This document shows, one piece after another, positions 9,493 through 17,185 of a stretch of 54,099 bases of DNA. Every line of letters starts with the position of its first letter. Positions within the stretch are counted from its first letter, which is position 1. The translations under genes and the position numbers were made by a program. The stretch is from Rubidibacter lacunae KORDI 51-2 (GTDB taxonomy: Bacteria > Cyanobacteriota > Cyanobacteriia > Cyanobacteriales > Rubidibacteraceae). The notes under the pieces were generated by a model. It was not told where the DNA came from. It was given only the letters and a program-made list of their open reading frames with translations, and did not search any database. The stretch lies in assembly GCF_000473895.1 (NCBI RefSeq), contig NZ_ASSJ01000034.1:1-54099 (forward strand), read 5' to 3'.

Positions 9493-10581
9493 TTAGGACA
9501 CCTCCTGTTGCAACTTGGGAACGTCTTCAGCAACCGCGTCTGGCACGCCACCTGCGGCGGAATAGGGATCGGCCATACCTGCCAAAACTCGGCGCGGCCC
9601 CGAAAAAGGTCGGCGACCGTGGGCGACGGCCATGTTGTCGAGTAACAGTACGTCACCGGCTTGCCAGGGGAATACCACTGTTTCTGCAGCAAAGGCTGCG
9701 CGAATGGCCTCTAGGATCTCTTCCGAAATCTCGCCACCGTCGCCGAAATAAGCATTGCGCGGCCAACAGATGGGATCGAAATTGGCTTTCAAATACTCTT
9801 GAGCCGCACCGGCATTGGAGATGTGGAAGAGATGGGACTGATTGAACCAGACAGCCTTGCCGGTGTGGGGATGGGTGGCAATGGCCTGACAAACCTGTCG
9901 CGTGCGCAAGCGATCGTCACCCCACCACTCAAAGTCAATTTGGGCATCATGGCAAATGGTTTCGACCTGTTGGCGGCTTTGAGTTTGGAACACCTCTTGC
10001 CAGGGCAGATCTAGGCCGTCGCCATAGTTGCGAACGTAGCAAATGCCGCGATTGGCAAATTCTTGGCGAATAACCTCAGGAATTTGCGCGAGAACCCGGT
10101 GGCTGTCAGCGATGGGGGTCTCGCCTTGTTCGGTAGCTGGTTGTTGGCAATGAAAGGCCAACATCATCGGCCACTGACGGGCATAGGCCATTTCGTTGTG
10201 GAGAGGGATGGTTCGGTCTGCCGGATATTCTGTGGAGGTGTAGACCTTGCCATGCACCTGGCTGCGGGGCGTTGAGCGGTAACTGTAGGTCATGGGCTCC
10301 GTGGAAATGGCCGCGACAAACGCTCCAAAATCCTCGGCATCCCGCACTTGGAAGCCCCGCAGCAAAACACCGCCGTAGGTGTGCAGCCGCGAGAGTAGCC
10401 GATCGCGATTCTGCTGCGCCCAGATCGTGAGGCGTAACTCGGCAGCGACAGGCTCGATCGATAGCGGCAAGGATTGGCTGTCAAACAACGGCGTCTCGCG
10501 CACCAAGTCCGCTGCCGAAAGTTGCACCCGACGGCGGCGGTTTTTGAGGGATTTCAGCGACGGTTTTTCTGTCGGATTCAC
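9493..10581 (-). CDS. Gene 10: free-standing TauD-type Fe(II)/2-oxoglutarate hydroxylase, probable Asp beta-hydroxylase
   Basis: This 362-residue TauD/SyrP-type dioxygenase shows the iron triad as H128-N-E130 (HxE instead of the commoner HxD) and distal H321 in VAHGRRPFSGPRR, with arginines 330/331 placed to bind 2-oxoglutarate. Enzymes of this group hydroxylate the beta carbon of carrier-bound Asp in siderophore pathways. It lies between gene 9, which ends in a C domain, and gene 11, which opens with an interface-type domain and an Asp A domain, so Asp on the gene 11 carrier is the expected substrate. The start is GTG at 10581, overlapping the gene 9 stop as GTGA, with AGGAGG at 10589-10594. 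Its N-terminus carries a basic linker and a LSAADLVR segment resembling the linker ahead of the TauD domain in gene 6, so the two hydroxylases are close relatives. Confidence 0.9.
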   Translation of the reverse strand: MNPTEKPSLKSLKNRRRRVQLSAADLVRETPLFDSQSLPLSIEPVAAELRLTIWAQQNRDRLLSRLHTYGGVLLRGFQVRDAEDFGAFVAAISTEPMTYSYRSTPRSQVHGKVYTSTEYPADRTIPLHNEMAYARQWPMMLAFHCQQPATEQGETPIADSHRVLAQIPEVIRQEFANRGICYVRNYGDGLDLPWQEVFQTQSRQQVETICHDAQIDFEWWGDDRLRTRQVCQAIATHPHTGKAVWFNQSHLFHISNAGAAQEYLKANFDPICWPRNAYFGDGGEISEEILEAIRAAFAAETVVFPWQAGDVLLLDNMAVAHGRRPFSGPRRVLAGMADPYSAAGGVPDAVAEDVPKLQQEVS

Positions 10582-13500
10582 GACTGGTCCTCCTGGGGGG
10601 CGATCGCTCGGCGGCGAATGCGTTTGAGCTTTTGCAAACTGCTAGCCTTTAACGATTGCTGTTGTTGTGCCTGTTGCTGTTGTTGTTCGGCAGACAAATC
10701 GCTGAGGTGCTGTCCGAGCGTGATGTCGGGTTGCTCGGTCATGCGTTTCAAAATCCCCACAAGCCGGTCTAACCAGGATTCGATTTGCGTGCGTTCGAAC
10801 CGGGTCAAATCCACCAACATATCTAACTTCACAGCATTACCAGGCTTACACCGAAATGTCAGTGGATAGTTATTATTGGGTGTTGCTTGAAAATCTCGCA
10901 ACTTCAGGTTGGTATTGAGAGTGTTAAGTGCCTTAGTATCGATGGGGAAATTCTCAAATACGATCAGGTTTTCAAACAATGGCGTTCCCTGGGGGATATT
11001 ACTAACTCTCTGAATTTGGGCCAGGGAACTAAAGTCATATTGACGGGAGGTAATTTGTTGCTCTTGCAAATGTTGGAGCCAAGCAGAAAGCGTTTGCTCG
11101 GGATCGATACGAATGCGTACGGGCAGCGTGTTGATAAACACGCCCACCATTTCTTCAGCACCAGACAGGTTAGGCGGACGCCCCGAACCAGTAGCACCAA
11201 AAACCAAGTCGACCTCGCCAGTGACGTGGCTCAGGAGCAGCGACCAGGCCCCCTGCACGAGGGTATTGAGGGTCAACCGCGATCGCCCAGTCAGGTTTTG
11301 GAGAGCGGTGGCTGTGTCTGCAGACAGTGTTCGTTCGAGGCAAGCGTAGCCATGCTTTTGTTCGGCACGGCTGCCGGTAGCGGGGGCGGCAGTAGACCGG
11401 GTTGGCATAGAGGTTGGACGGGCGAACCTAGCGAGGTACTGCTGCCAATACGCCAGGGCTTCGGAGCGATCTTGGTGGGTCAGCCACTCGATGTAATCGC
11501 GATAGGGCCGGGGAGCTGGGATAGAGCCAGCACTGCCGGCAGCGAGTGCCACGTAGTCTTGGGAGACCATTTTCAGAACTTGGGCGAGCGACCATCCATC
11601 CAAAATCAGATGATGGAAACTCCAAATCAGCTCGTAGAGGTTGGTCTGGAGGCGGATGAGGGTTAGCCGCATGAGCGGTGCTCGTTCTAGGGCATAGCCG
11701 CGCGCGCGCTCTTCAAAACGAATTGCCTGGAGACGCTCTTCAAGACTGTCTGCCGACAGCTCGGATAGGTCGACAGTCGTCCACGGTAGCTCCACCTGCG
11801 GCATGACGTACTGCAGCGGCTCGTCCAATCCTTCCCAGACAAATGCCGTTCTGAGGGACGGATGGCGAGCGATGGCGGTTTGCCACGCCTGCTGTAGGGC
11901 AGGAATATCTAAATCTCCCTCAAGGGTGTAGGAAAACTGCGTAGTGTAAAGGCCGCGATCGGCCGAATAGAGACCGTGGAATAAGAGGCCTTCTTGGGTT
12001 GGTGAGAGCCGATACAGGTCCGAGATTGCGGTTCCGTTAGCGGTAATGAGGCGATCGAGCTGGGGCTGTTTGAGGGTAGCAAGGGGGAAATCTGCCGGAG
12101 TATAGCCATGGGTTTCCGGCCGGAGGCAATGGGCGATAAGCGATCGCACATCTCGCTCGAATTCCGCTGCAAGCTGTTCGATGGTTTCCCGCTGATATTG
12201 AGCTTGACAGTAACCAAAGCGAATTGAAAGTTGCCCCGCAACAACTTCAGCATCAATCGCGAGCTGGTGCGTGGCAAGATCGGTCGTTTCTGGGAGTAAG
12301 CCGATGGCTTCAGAATCGATCAGGGACAACCCTTCAGCATCCAGTTCGAACGGTGCCAAGTAATTGAACTGAATAGGGGCTGGGGTCTTTGCTGCTAGGT
12401 CTTTATCGGCTGCGAAGAAGCGCAAGACACCGTAGCCCAAACCGCGATCGGGAACCTGGTGAAGCTGCTCTCTAATTGCTTTCAGGCTGGCATCACAACC
12501 GTTGATGCCTGTCAGGTCGAACTGGAGGGGATAGCGGGTATCGAAGCAACCAATGGTGTGGGAGAGATCGAGACCCAAATCGACACGGCCATCGCCGACG
12601 ATATCGATATAAACCTGGGGGTTTTCCGACCATTGTGCGATCGTTCGTGTCAGAGCAGTTAGTAGCAGCTCGGGCACTTGAATGCGGTAGGCGCTCGGGA
12701 CTTGCTGGAGCACGATCGCCGTGTCTGCCACGGAAAATTGCAGGGTGAGATGGTCGCGCTCGGAATCGGGCCGCGCAGCTTTGAGGAAATCGGTTGGGAG
12801 CGCAGTTACTACGGTGCCCTGCTCCAGCCAAAATTCTCGTTGGGGTCCGGCATCGTAACTCTGGAGGCGATCGCTCCACTGCCGGTAAGAACAGGTTTTT
12901 GCTGGGAGGTCTCGCTCTTGCAGTAGGGCTTGTAAATCTTCAAGGAGGATTTGCCAGGACCCGCTATCGATTTCCAAGCGGTGAACGACAATTGCTAAGT
13001 GCGAGCCGGTTGCCGTTTGAAATAGGGCAAAGTGGAGCAAAGGACCGGCGGTTAGGTCAAGGCTCGCGCGCAGCTGCCCGATTGTTGCAGCCAGCGCTGC
13101 GGTTTGTTCCTCGGCAGGCAACTGGGTTAGGTCGTACTCTTGGCAGGGAATGTTCTCTAGAGGCCCGACAAAGGTTTGCGTCCAAGTGGATGTTGTTTGG
13201 GTGAAGTGCGATCGTAGGACGTCATGTTGTTCTAGAAGTTTTTCTGCGATCTGACGGATTCTATCGAAAGTTAATGGTGCCGCTGCTTGCAGCAAAACCG
13301 CCTGACTCCAATGGTTCTGCTCGGGGAGATTGCGATCGAAAAACCAATGCTGAATGGGCAAAAGCGGACTCTCACCAGTAACCGCACCCTGTTCGGCTTG
13401 AATCGAAGTTACGGTAACGGCGACCTGTGCCAAAGCGCGAATAGTTTGATGTTGGAAAAGCTGTTTGGGAGTTAGATGGAGATCCGCCTGTGTGGCGCGC

Positions 13501-16500
13501 AACACCATCTGCAAACTAAGGATTGAGTCGCCTCCCAACTCAAAGAAGTTATCGTCAATGCCAACCGATTCAATTCCTAATAATTGCGACCAAATTGTCG
13601 CGAGTTTCTTCTCTGCTGCAGAGTGCGGTGCCTCGAAAGGCTTATCCGATAAAGTTGCCCCCGTATCGGGTGCCGGTAGTTCCCGCCGGTTGACTTTGCC
13701 GCTTGGTGTTAGTGGCATGCGCTCTAACCAGACAAAAGCGGCGGGAATCATATAGTCCGGCAGTTGTGTTTGCAGCCACTGGCGCAATTCACTAACCGTG
13801 ACCTGAGATTGCTCTGGACTAGTGCTCTGGGCTGTGAGATAAGCCACCAGGCGCTTCTGGCCGGGGCTATCTTCCCGCACCATAGCCACTACCGCTCGTA
13901 CCCGTTCGTGGCGGCTTAAAACCGATTCAATTTCTCCTAGCTCGATGCGGAAACCGCGAATTTTGACCTGGTTGTCGAGCCGCCCCAAAACTTTAATCGA
14001 GCCGTCAGGACGAAAGCGAGCAAGGTCGCCGGTTCGGTAGAGGCGATCGCCAGGAATTTGGCTAAATGGATGGGGGATAAATCGCTCGGCGGTTAAGCCA
14101 GGGCTGCGGCGATAGCCCCGCGATAAGCCCGGACCGCCAATGTACGCTTCCCCTGGCACCCCGACCGGCACGGGGTTGAGGTACTCATCGAGTAAATACA
14201 GTTGAATATTACTGAGTTGAGTCCCGACGGCGATATCATCACTCGTGGAAATTTGTTGTTCGGTCGACCAGATCGTGGTTTCTGTCGGACCATACAAATC
14301 CCAGAGGGTGGCACAGCGTGCGAGCAAGGCATCGGCAAGATCGGGCGGCAAGGCTTCGGCCCCGCAGAGTACCGTAAGATCTGGTTTCCCTGACCAGTCA
14401 GCTAACAGCAACAACCGCCAAGTGGCCGGGGTTGCTTGTAAATAGGTAATCTGTTGGGTGTCAAGCTGTTCGGCCAATAGTCGACCATCTAAGGCCATCT
14501 CGCGGCTGGCTACGACGATCCGGGCTCCCACAATTAGGGGTAGAAAAAGGTCTAAAACGGAAATATCAAAGCAGATTGAAGCGACGGCCAGCAGACAATC
14601 ATCTTGGGTCAGGCCCAAGCGTTCGCTCTGAGCTTGTAAAGAATTGACGACACCGCGATGGGTAATTTGTACGCCCTTGGGTTGTCCGGTAGAACCCGAG
14701 GTATAAATGACGTAGGCTAGATTTTCCGGTCGTAGGGTTGAAGGGGCCTTTTCATCAACAGCGACTGGCTCTGGTAAGGGCTCATCCAAGTAGAGTCGCT
14801 GACCTTGGTAATCCGGTAGTAAATGGGAAAGTTGGGATTGACTTAACAGGACATCAATTTTGGCATCCTCAACCATATAGGCCAAGCGCTGCTGTGGATA
14901 ACCCGGATCCAAGGGAACATAAGCACCCCCAGCTTTCAGTACGGCCAAAAGCGCCGTCACCATTTCTAGCGATCGCTCCAGACAAATCCCCACCAAACGC
15001 TCTGGACCGACGCCAATCCCGCGCAAACACTTAGCGAGCAAATCGGCGCGTTGGTTGAGTTCGTAATAGGTGAGAGAATCCGCGCCATAGGTGACGGCAA
15101 CAGCCTCGGGAGTTCTCGCCACTTGGGCTTCAATGAGGTGGTGCAGGCAGCCATCAATGGCGAACTGGCCGGGGTTTTGATTCCATGCTTCGATCTGCTG
15201 CCATTCCGGTGAGGTGAGTAGGGAAAACCCGTGGATTGGCGTATCGGGTGCCGCAACCACGGTATCCAAAAGTGTTTGGAAATTGCCGATCAGTCGCTCG
15301 ATGGTTGGGGGATCGAACAGATCGACATTGTATTCCAATATACCTTCTAGACAGTCCTCCTTTTCCATCATCGTCAACGTCAAATCAAATTTGGCCGTTG
15401 CACCCAATAAATCCAAGGCTTCAAAGCTTAATCCCGATAGTTCGAAGTGACGAACGGGAGGATTCTGTAGGATAAACATCACCTGGAACAAGGGAGTATG
15501 GCTCAAGTTCCGGGGCAACTGCAGCACCTCAACTAATTTGTCAAAGGGTAAATCCTGATGGCTGTAACCACCAAGAGCGACTTCGCGCACGCGGGCAAGG
15601 AGGTCCCGGAAAGTCGGATTTCCACTCAGATCGGTGCGTAAAGCTAAGGTATTCAAAAATAACCCCATTAACCCCTCAATCGCCGCCTGATTGCGATTGG
15701 CGATCGGAGAACCCACGGTAATGTCGGCTTGCCCGCTGTAACGACTTAAAAGCAACTTAAACCCTGCTAACAGCACCATAAAGGGCGTGGCATTGGCTTC
15801 TTGACCGAGAGTCTTGAGAGCTGCAGTTAGTTCTGGGGGAAGGATGAAGGTTTGGGTGCTACCGTTAAACGTCTGTACGGCTGGGCGCGGACGATCGGTG
15901 GGAAGTTGTAAAAGTGGTGGTGGTGTCGCGAACTGCTGTTGCCAATAGTCAAGCTGCGTTTGCAGGCGATCGCCTTGAAGCATCTGCCGCTGCCAAAGCG
16001 TGTAGTCGGCATATTGAATGGGAAGCGTGGGGAGAGGGTCAGGTTTTCCCTGGCTAAAGGCATGATAGAGGGTAGCCACTTCTTGTATCAATATGGTCGT
16101 AGACCAGACATCCGAAATAATGTGGTGTAAGGTGACCAGCAAAACAAATTCATCGGCAGCCAGGGTTAGCAAGGTTACCCGCAGAAATGGCCCCGAATGC
16201 AAGTCGAAGGGACGCCCAGCTTCTTCCCGAGCGATATGTTTGACCTTGCTCCACAATACATCGTTTGAAGCTGAAGATAGGTCGATTTTCTCCAGGGTTA
16301 CCGCACCCCGATCGTGAATAATTTGCTGGGGTTCGCCCGATGCATTGTCAATCGTCGTGCGGAGAATTTCATGACGTCGAACGAGAGCTTGAAACGCCCG
16401 CTCCAAGAGAGAGACATTAAGCTGACCTCTCAGGTGTAGGGCAAAGGGGACATTGTAAAATGGGCTATTGGGCTCGAATTGGTTGAGAAACCAAAGACGT

Positions 16501-16652
16501 TGCTGGGAGAAAGAAAGTGGTACTGGAGTTTTAGGATCGCGCTGTGGAATGGTAGGACGCTGACTCGCACCCTTCCCTCGCAAGCGCTTGGCTAGAAGGG
16601 CTTGCTTGGCTGCCGATAGTTGGGACTTGCGGTTGGAATTGTTCCGATCCAT
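10578..16652 (-). CDS. Gene 9: NRPS, C-A(Gly)-PCP-decayed E-C
   Basis: This is a 2024-residue protein. C1 reads HHIISDV near 179 (the Gly of HHxxxDG is Val). A domain: YTSGSTGQPKG near 654, pocket D-I-L-Q-L-G-L-I-W, the established glycine signature. PCP: LGGDS near 1039. Next is an epimerase-family domain opening with LLPIQHWFF whose catalytic motif reads HRLEIDSGSW near 1225 (second His to Arg, Gly to Ser), so it is probably inactive; glycine has no stereocentre to invert. The last domain is a C domain of the post-epimerase type (LYRLSPTQEGLLFHGLY) with intact HHLILDG near 1682. The protein ends in a glutamine-rich stretch (two Gln runs) and a basic tail. The final C domain has no A or PCP behind it and should serve the Asp module of gene 11. 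ATG at 16652 is preferred over the GTG one codon earlier. Confidence 0.92.
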   Translation of the reverse strand: MDRNNSNRKSQLSAAKQALLAKRLRGKGASQRPTIPQRDPKTPVPLSFSQQRLWFLNQFEPNSPFYNVPFALHLRGQLNVSLLERAFQALVRRHEILRTTIDNASGEPQQIIHDRGAVTLEKIDLSSASNDVLWSKVKHIAREEAGRPFDLHSGPFLRVTLLTLAADEFVLLVTLHHIISDVWSTTILIQEVATLYHAFSQGKPDPLPTLPIQYADYTLWQRQMLQGDRLQTQLDYWQQQFATPPPLLQLPTDRPRPAVQTFNGSTQTFILPPELTAALKTLGQEANATPFMVLLAGFKLLLSRYSGQADITVGSPIANRNQAAIEGLMGLFLNTLALRTDLSGNPTFRDLLARVREVALGGYSHQDLPFDKLVEVLQLPRNLSHTPLFQVMFILQNPPVRHFELSGLSFEALDLLGATAKFDLTLTMMEKEDCLEGILEYNVDLFDPPTIERLIGNFQTLLDTVVAAPDTPIHGFSLLTSPEWQQIEAWNQNPGQFAIDGCLHHLIEAQVARTPEAVAVTYGADSLTYYELNQRADLLAKCLRGIGVGPERLVGICLERSLEMVTALLAVLKAGGAYVPLDPGYPQQRLAYMVEDAKIDVLLSQSQLSHLLPDYQGQRLYLDEPLPEPVAVDEKAPSTLRPENLAYVIYTSGSTGQPKGVQITHRGVVNSLQAQSERLGLTQDDCLLAVASICFDISVLDLFLPLIVGARIVVASREMALDGRLLAEQLDTQQITYLQATPATWRLLLLADWSGKPDLTVLCGAEALPPDLADALLARCATLWDLYGPTETTIWSTEQQISTSDDIAVGTQLSNIQLYLLDEYLNPVPVGVPGEAYIGGPGLSRGYRRSPGLTAERFIPHPFSQIPGDRLYRTGDLARFRPDGSIKVLGRLDNQVKIRGFRIELGEIESVLSRHERVRAVVAMVREDSPGQKRLVAYLTAQSTSPEQSQVTVSELRQWLQTQLPDYMIPAAFVWLERMPLTPSGKVNRRELPAPDTGATLSDKPFEAPHSAAEKKLATIWSQLLGIESVGIDDNFFELGGDSILSLQMVLRATQADLHLTPKQLFQHQTIRALAQVAVTVTSIQAEQGAVTGESPLLPIQHWFFDRNLPEQNHWSQAVLLQAAAPLTFDRIRQIAEKLLEQHDVLRSHFTQTTSTWTQTFVGPLENIPCQEYDLTQLPAEEQTAALAATIGQLRASLDLTAGPLLHFALFQTATGSHLAIVVHRLEIDSGSWQILLEDLQALLQERDLPAKTCSYRQWSDRLQSYDAGPQREFWLEQGTVVTALPTDFLKAARPDSERDHLTLQFSVADTAIVLQQVPSAYRIQVPELLLTALTRTIAQWSENPQVYIDIVGDGRVDLGLDLSHTIGCFDTRYPLQFDLTGINGCDASLKAIREQLHQVPDRGLGYGVLRFFAADKDLAAKTPAPIQFNYLAPFELDAEGLSLIDSEAIGLLPETTDLATHQLAIDAEVVAGQLSIRFGYCQAQYQRETIEQLAAEFERDVRSLIAHCLRPETHGYTPADFPLATLKQPQLDRLITANGTAISDLYRLSPTQEGLLFHGLYSADRGLYTTQFSYTLEGDLDIPALQQAWQTAIARHPSLRTAFVWEGLDEPLQYVMPQVELPWTTVDLSELSADSLEERLQAIRFEERARGYALERAPLMRLTLIRLQTNLYELIWSFHHLILDGWSLAQVLKMVSQDYVALAAGSAGSIPAPRPYRDYIEWLTHQDRSEALAYWQQYLARFARPTSMPTRSTAAPATGSRAEQKHGYACLERTLSADTATALQNLTGRSRLTLNTLVQGAWSLLLSHVTGEVDLVFGATGSGRPPNLSGAEEMVGVFINTLPVRIRIDPEQTLSAWLQHLQEQQITSRQYDFSSLAQIQRVSNIPQGTPLFENLIVFENFPIDTKALNTLNTNLKLRDFQATPNNNYPLTFRCKPGNAVKLDMLVDLTRFERTQIESWLDRLVGILKRMTEQPDITLGQHLSDLSAEQQQQQAQQQQSLKASSLQKLKRIRRRAIAPQEDQS
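10589..10594 (-). promoter_or_regulatory. Strong Shine-Dalgarno for the hydroxylase gene 10
   Basis: AGGAGG on the minus strand lies seven bases ahead of the GTG at 10581. It sits inside the end of gene 9, whose TGA overlaps the GTG. It supports separate, coupled translation of the hydroxylase rather than a frameshifted fusion with gene 9. Confidence 0.85.
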
Positions 16653-16783
16653 CACACTCTTCGCCTACTGTATCTTTCTCCGAGCGTCTTGCTCGTGCAT
16701 TGGTTTATCCCCGTTGATGAAATCTTTGTAGCTCGCAGGACAGGTGCAGTGGTTGCCAAGACCCATTTTCCTGTCTGATTTCA
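16653..16783. other. Gap between the broken PanD copy and gene 9, with a small hairpin
   Basis: About 130 bp without coding sequence. A perfect 5-bp inverted repeat with a 5-base loop (CGAGC at 16681-16685, GCTCG at 16691-16695) can form a hairpin ahead of gene 9. On the transcribed strand it is followed by GAGAAAG, not a U-run, so it is at most a weak attenuator or an RNA-processing point. No promoter was recognised with confidence. Confidence 0.35.
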
Positions 16784-17125
16784 TCATAGGTACTTAACAA
16801 ACTGGTTGCTACCGTCCACTAAGATTGCTTTCGGCTCGATTATCTGGTTAGAATCTCCGAATGCAATGATGATAACTTCCTAACCTGCTTTAATAAGGTG
16901 AGATGCTGCGCCGTTTATACAGATTTTGCCCGAATTTTCCGGGCCTTCTGTAACATAGGTTTCTAACCGATGGCCGGAGGTGTTGCTAACAATAAGCACC
17001 TTTTCATAAAGATCGATGTCCGATTTTTCCAATAAGGTTTTATCAATTGTGATGCCGCCGGTGTTACTGGCATCAGAGTGAGTGACCGTTGCTTTATGAA
17101 TTTTTGAGCGCATAAATGTTCTCAT
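16784..17125 (-). pseudogene. Gene 8: second PanD-like aspartate decarboxylase copy, broken
   Basis: From the ATG at 17125 (GGAGAG at 17133-17138 is its ribosome site) the frame reads MRTFMRSKIHKATVTHSD and follows gene 5 residue for residue. After NGAASHLIKAG it meets an in-frame TAG whose lowest base is 16880. Past the TAG the same frame continues with EVIIIAFGDSN and ends in VDGSNQFVKYL followed by TGA at 16784, the same C-terminus and the same 113-codon length as gene 5. The self-cleavage site is also lost: gene 5 has Gly-Ser before ITID, this copy has Gly-Gly, so no pyruvoyl group can form. Two independent lesions make it very likely a dead duplicate. An 81-residue product could still be made and might bind gene 5 protein, but it cannot decarboxylate by the known mechanism. 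Confidence 0.88.
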
Positions 17126-17185
17126 TGGTTTTCTCTCCATTTGCGTATTGAGAATGCTTGGGTTTGTACAAACGTGATTTCGGAA

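Noticed and set aside
16784-17125. Possible recoding (stop-codon readthrough) of the TAG in the second PanD copy
   Set aside because: No readthrough context or structure is evident and the catalytic serine is also lost, so simple gene decay explains it better.
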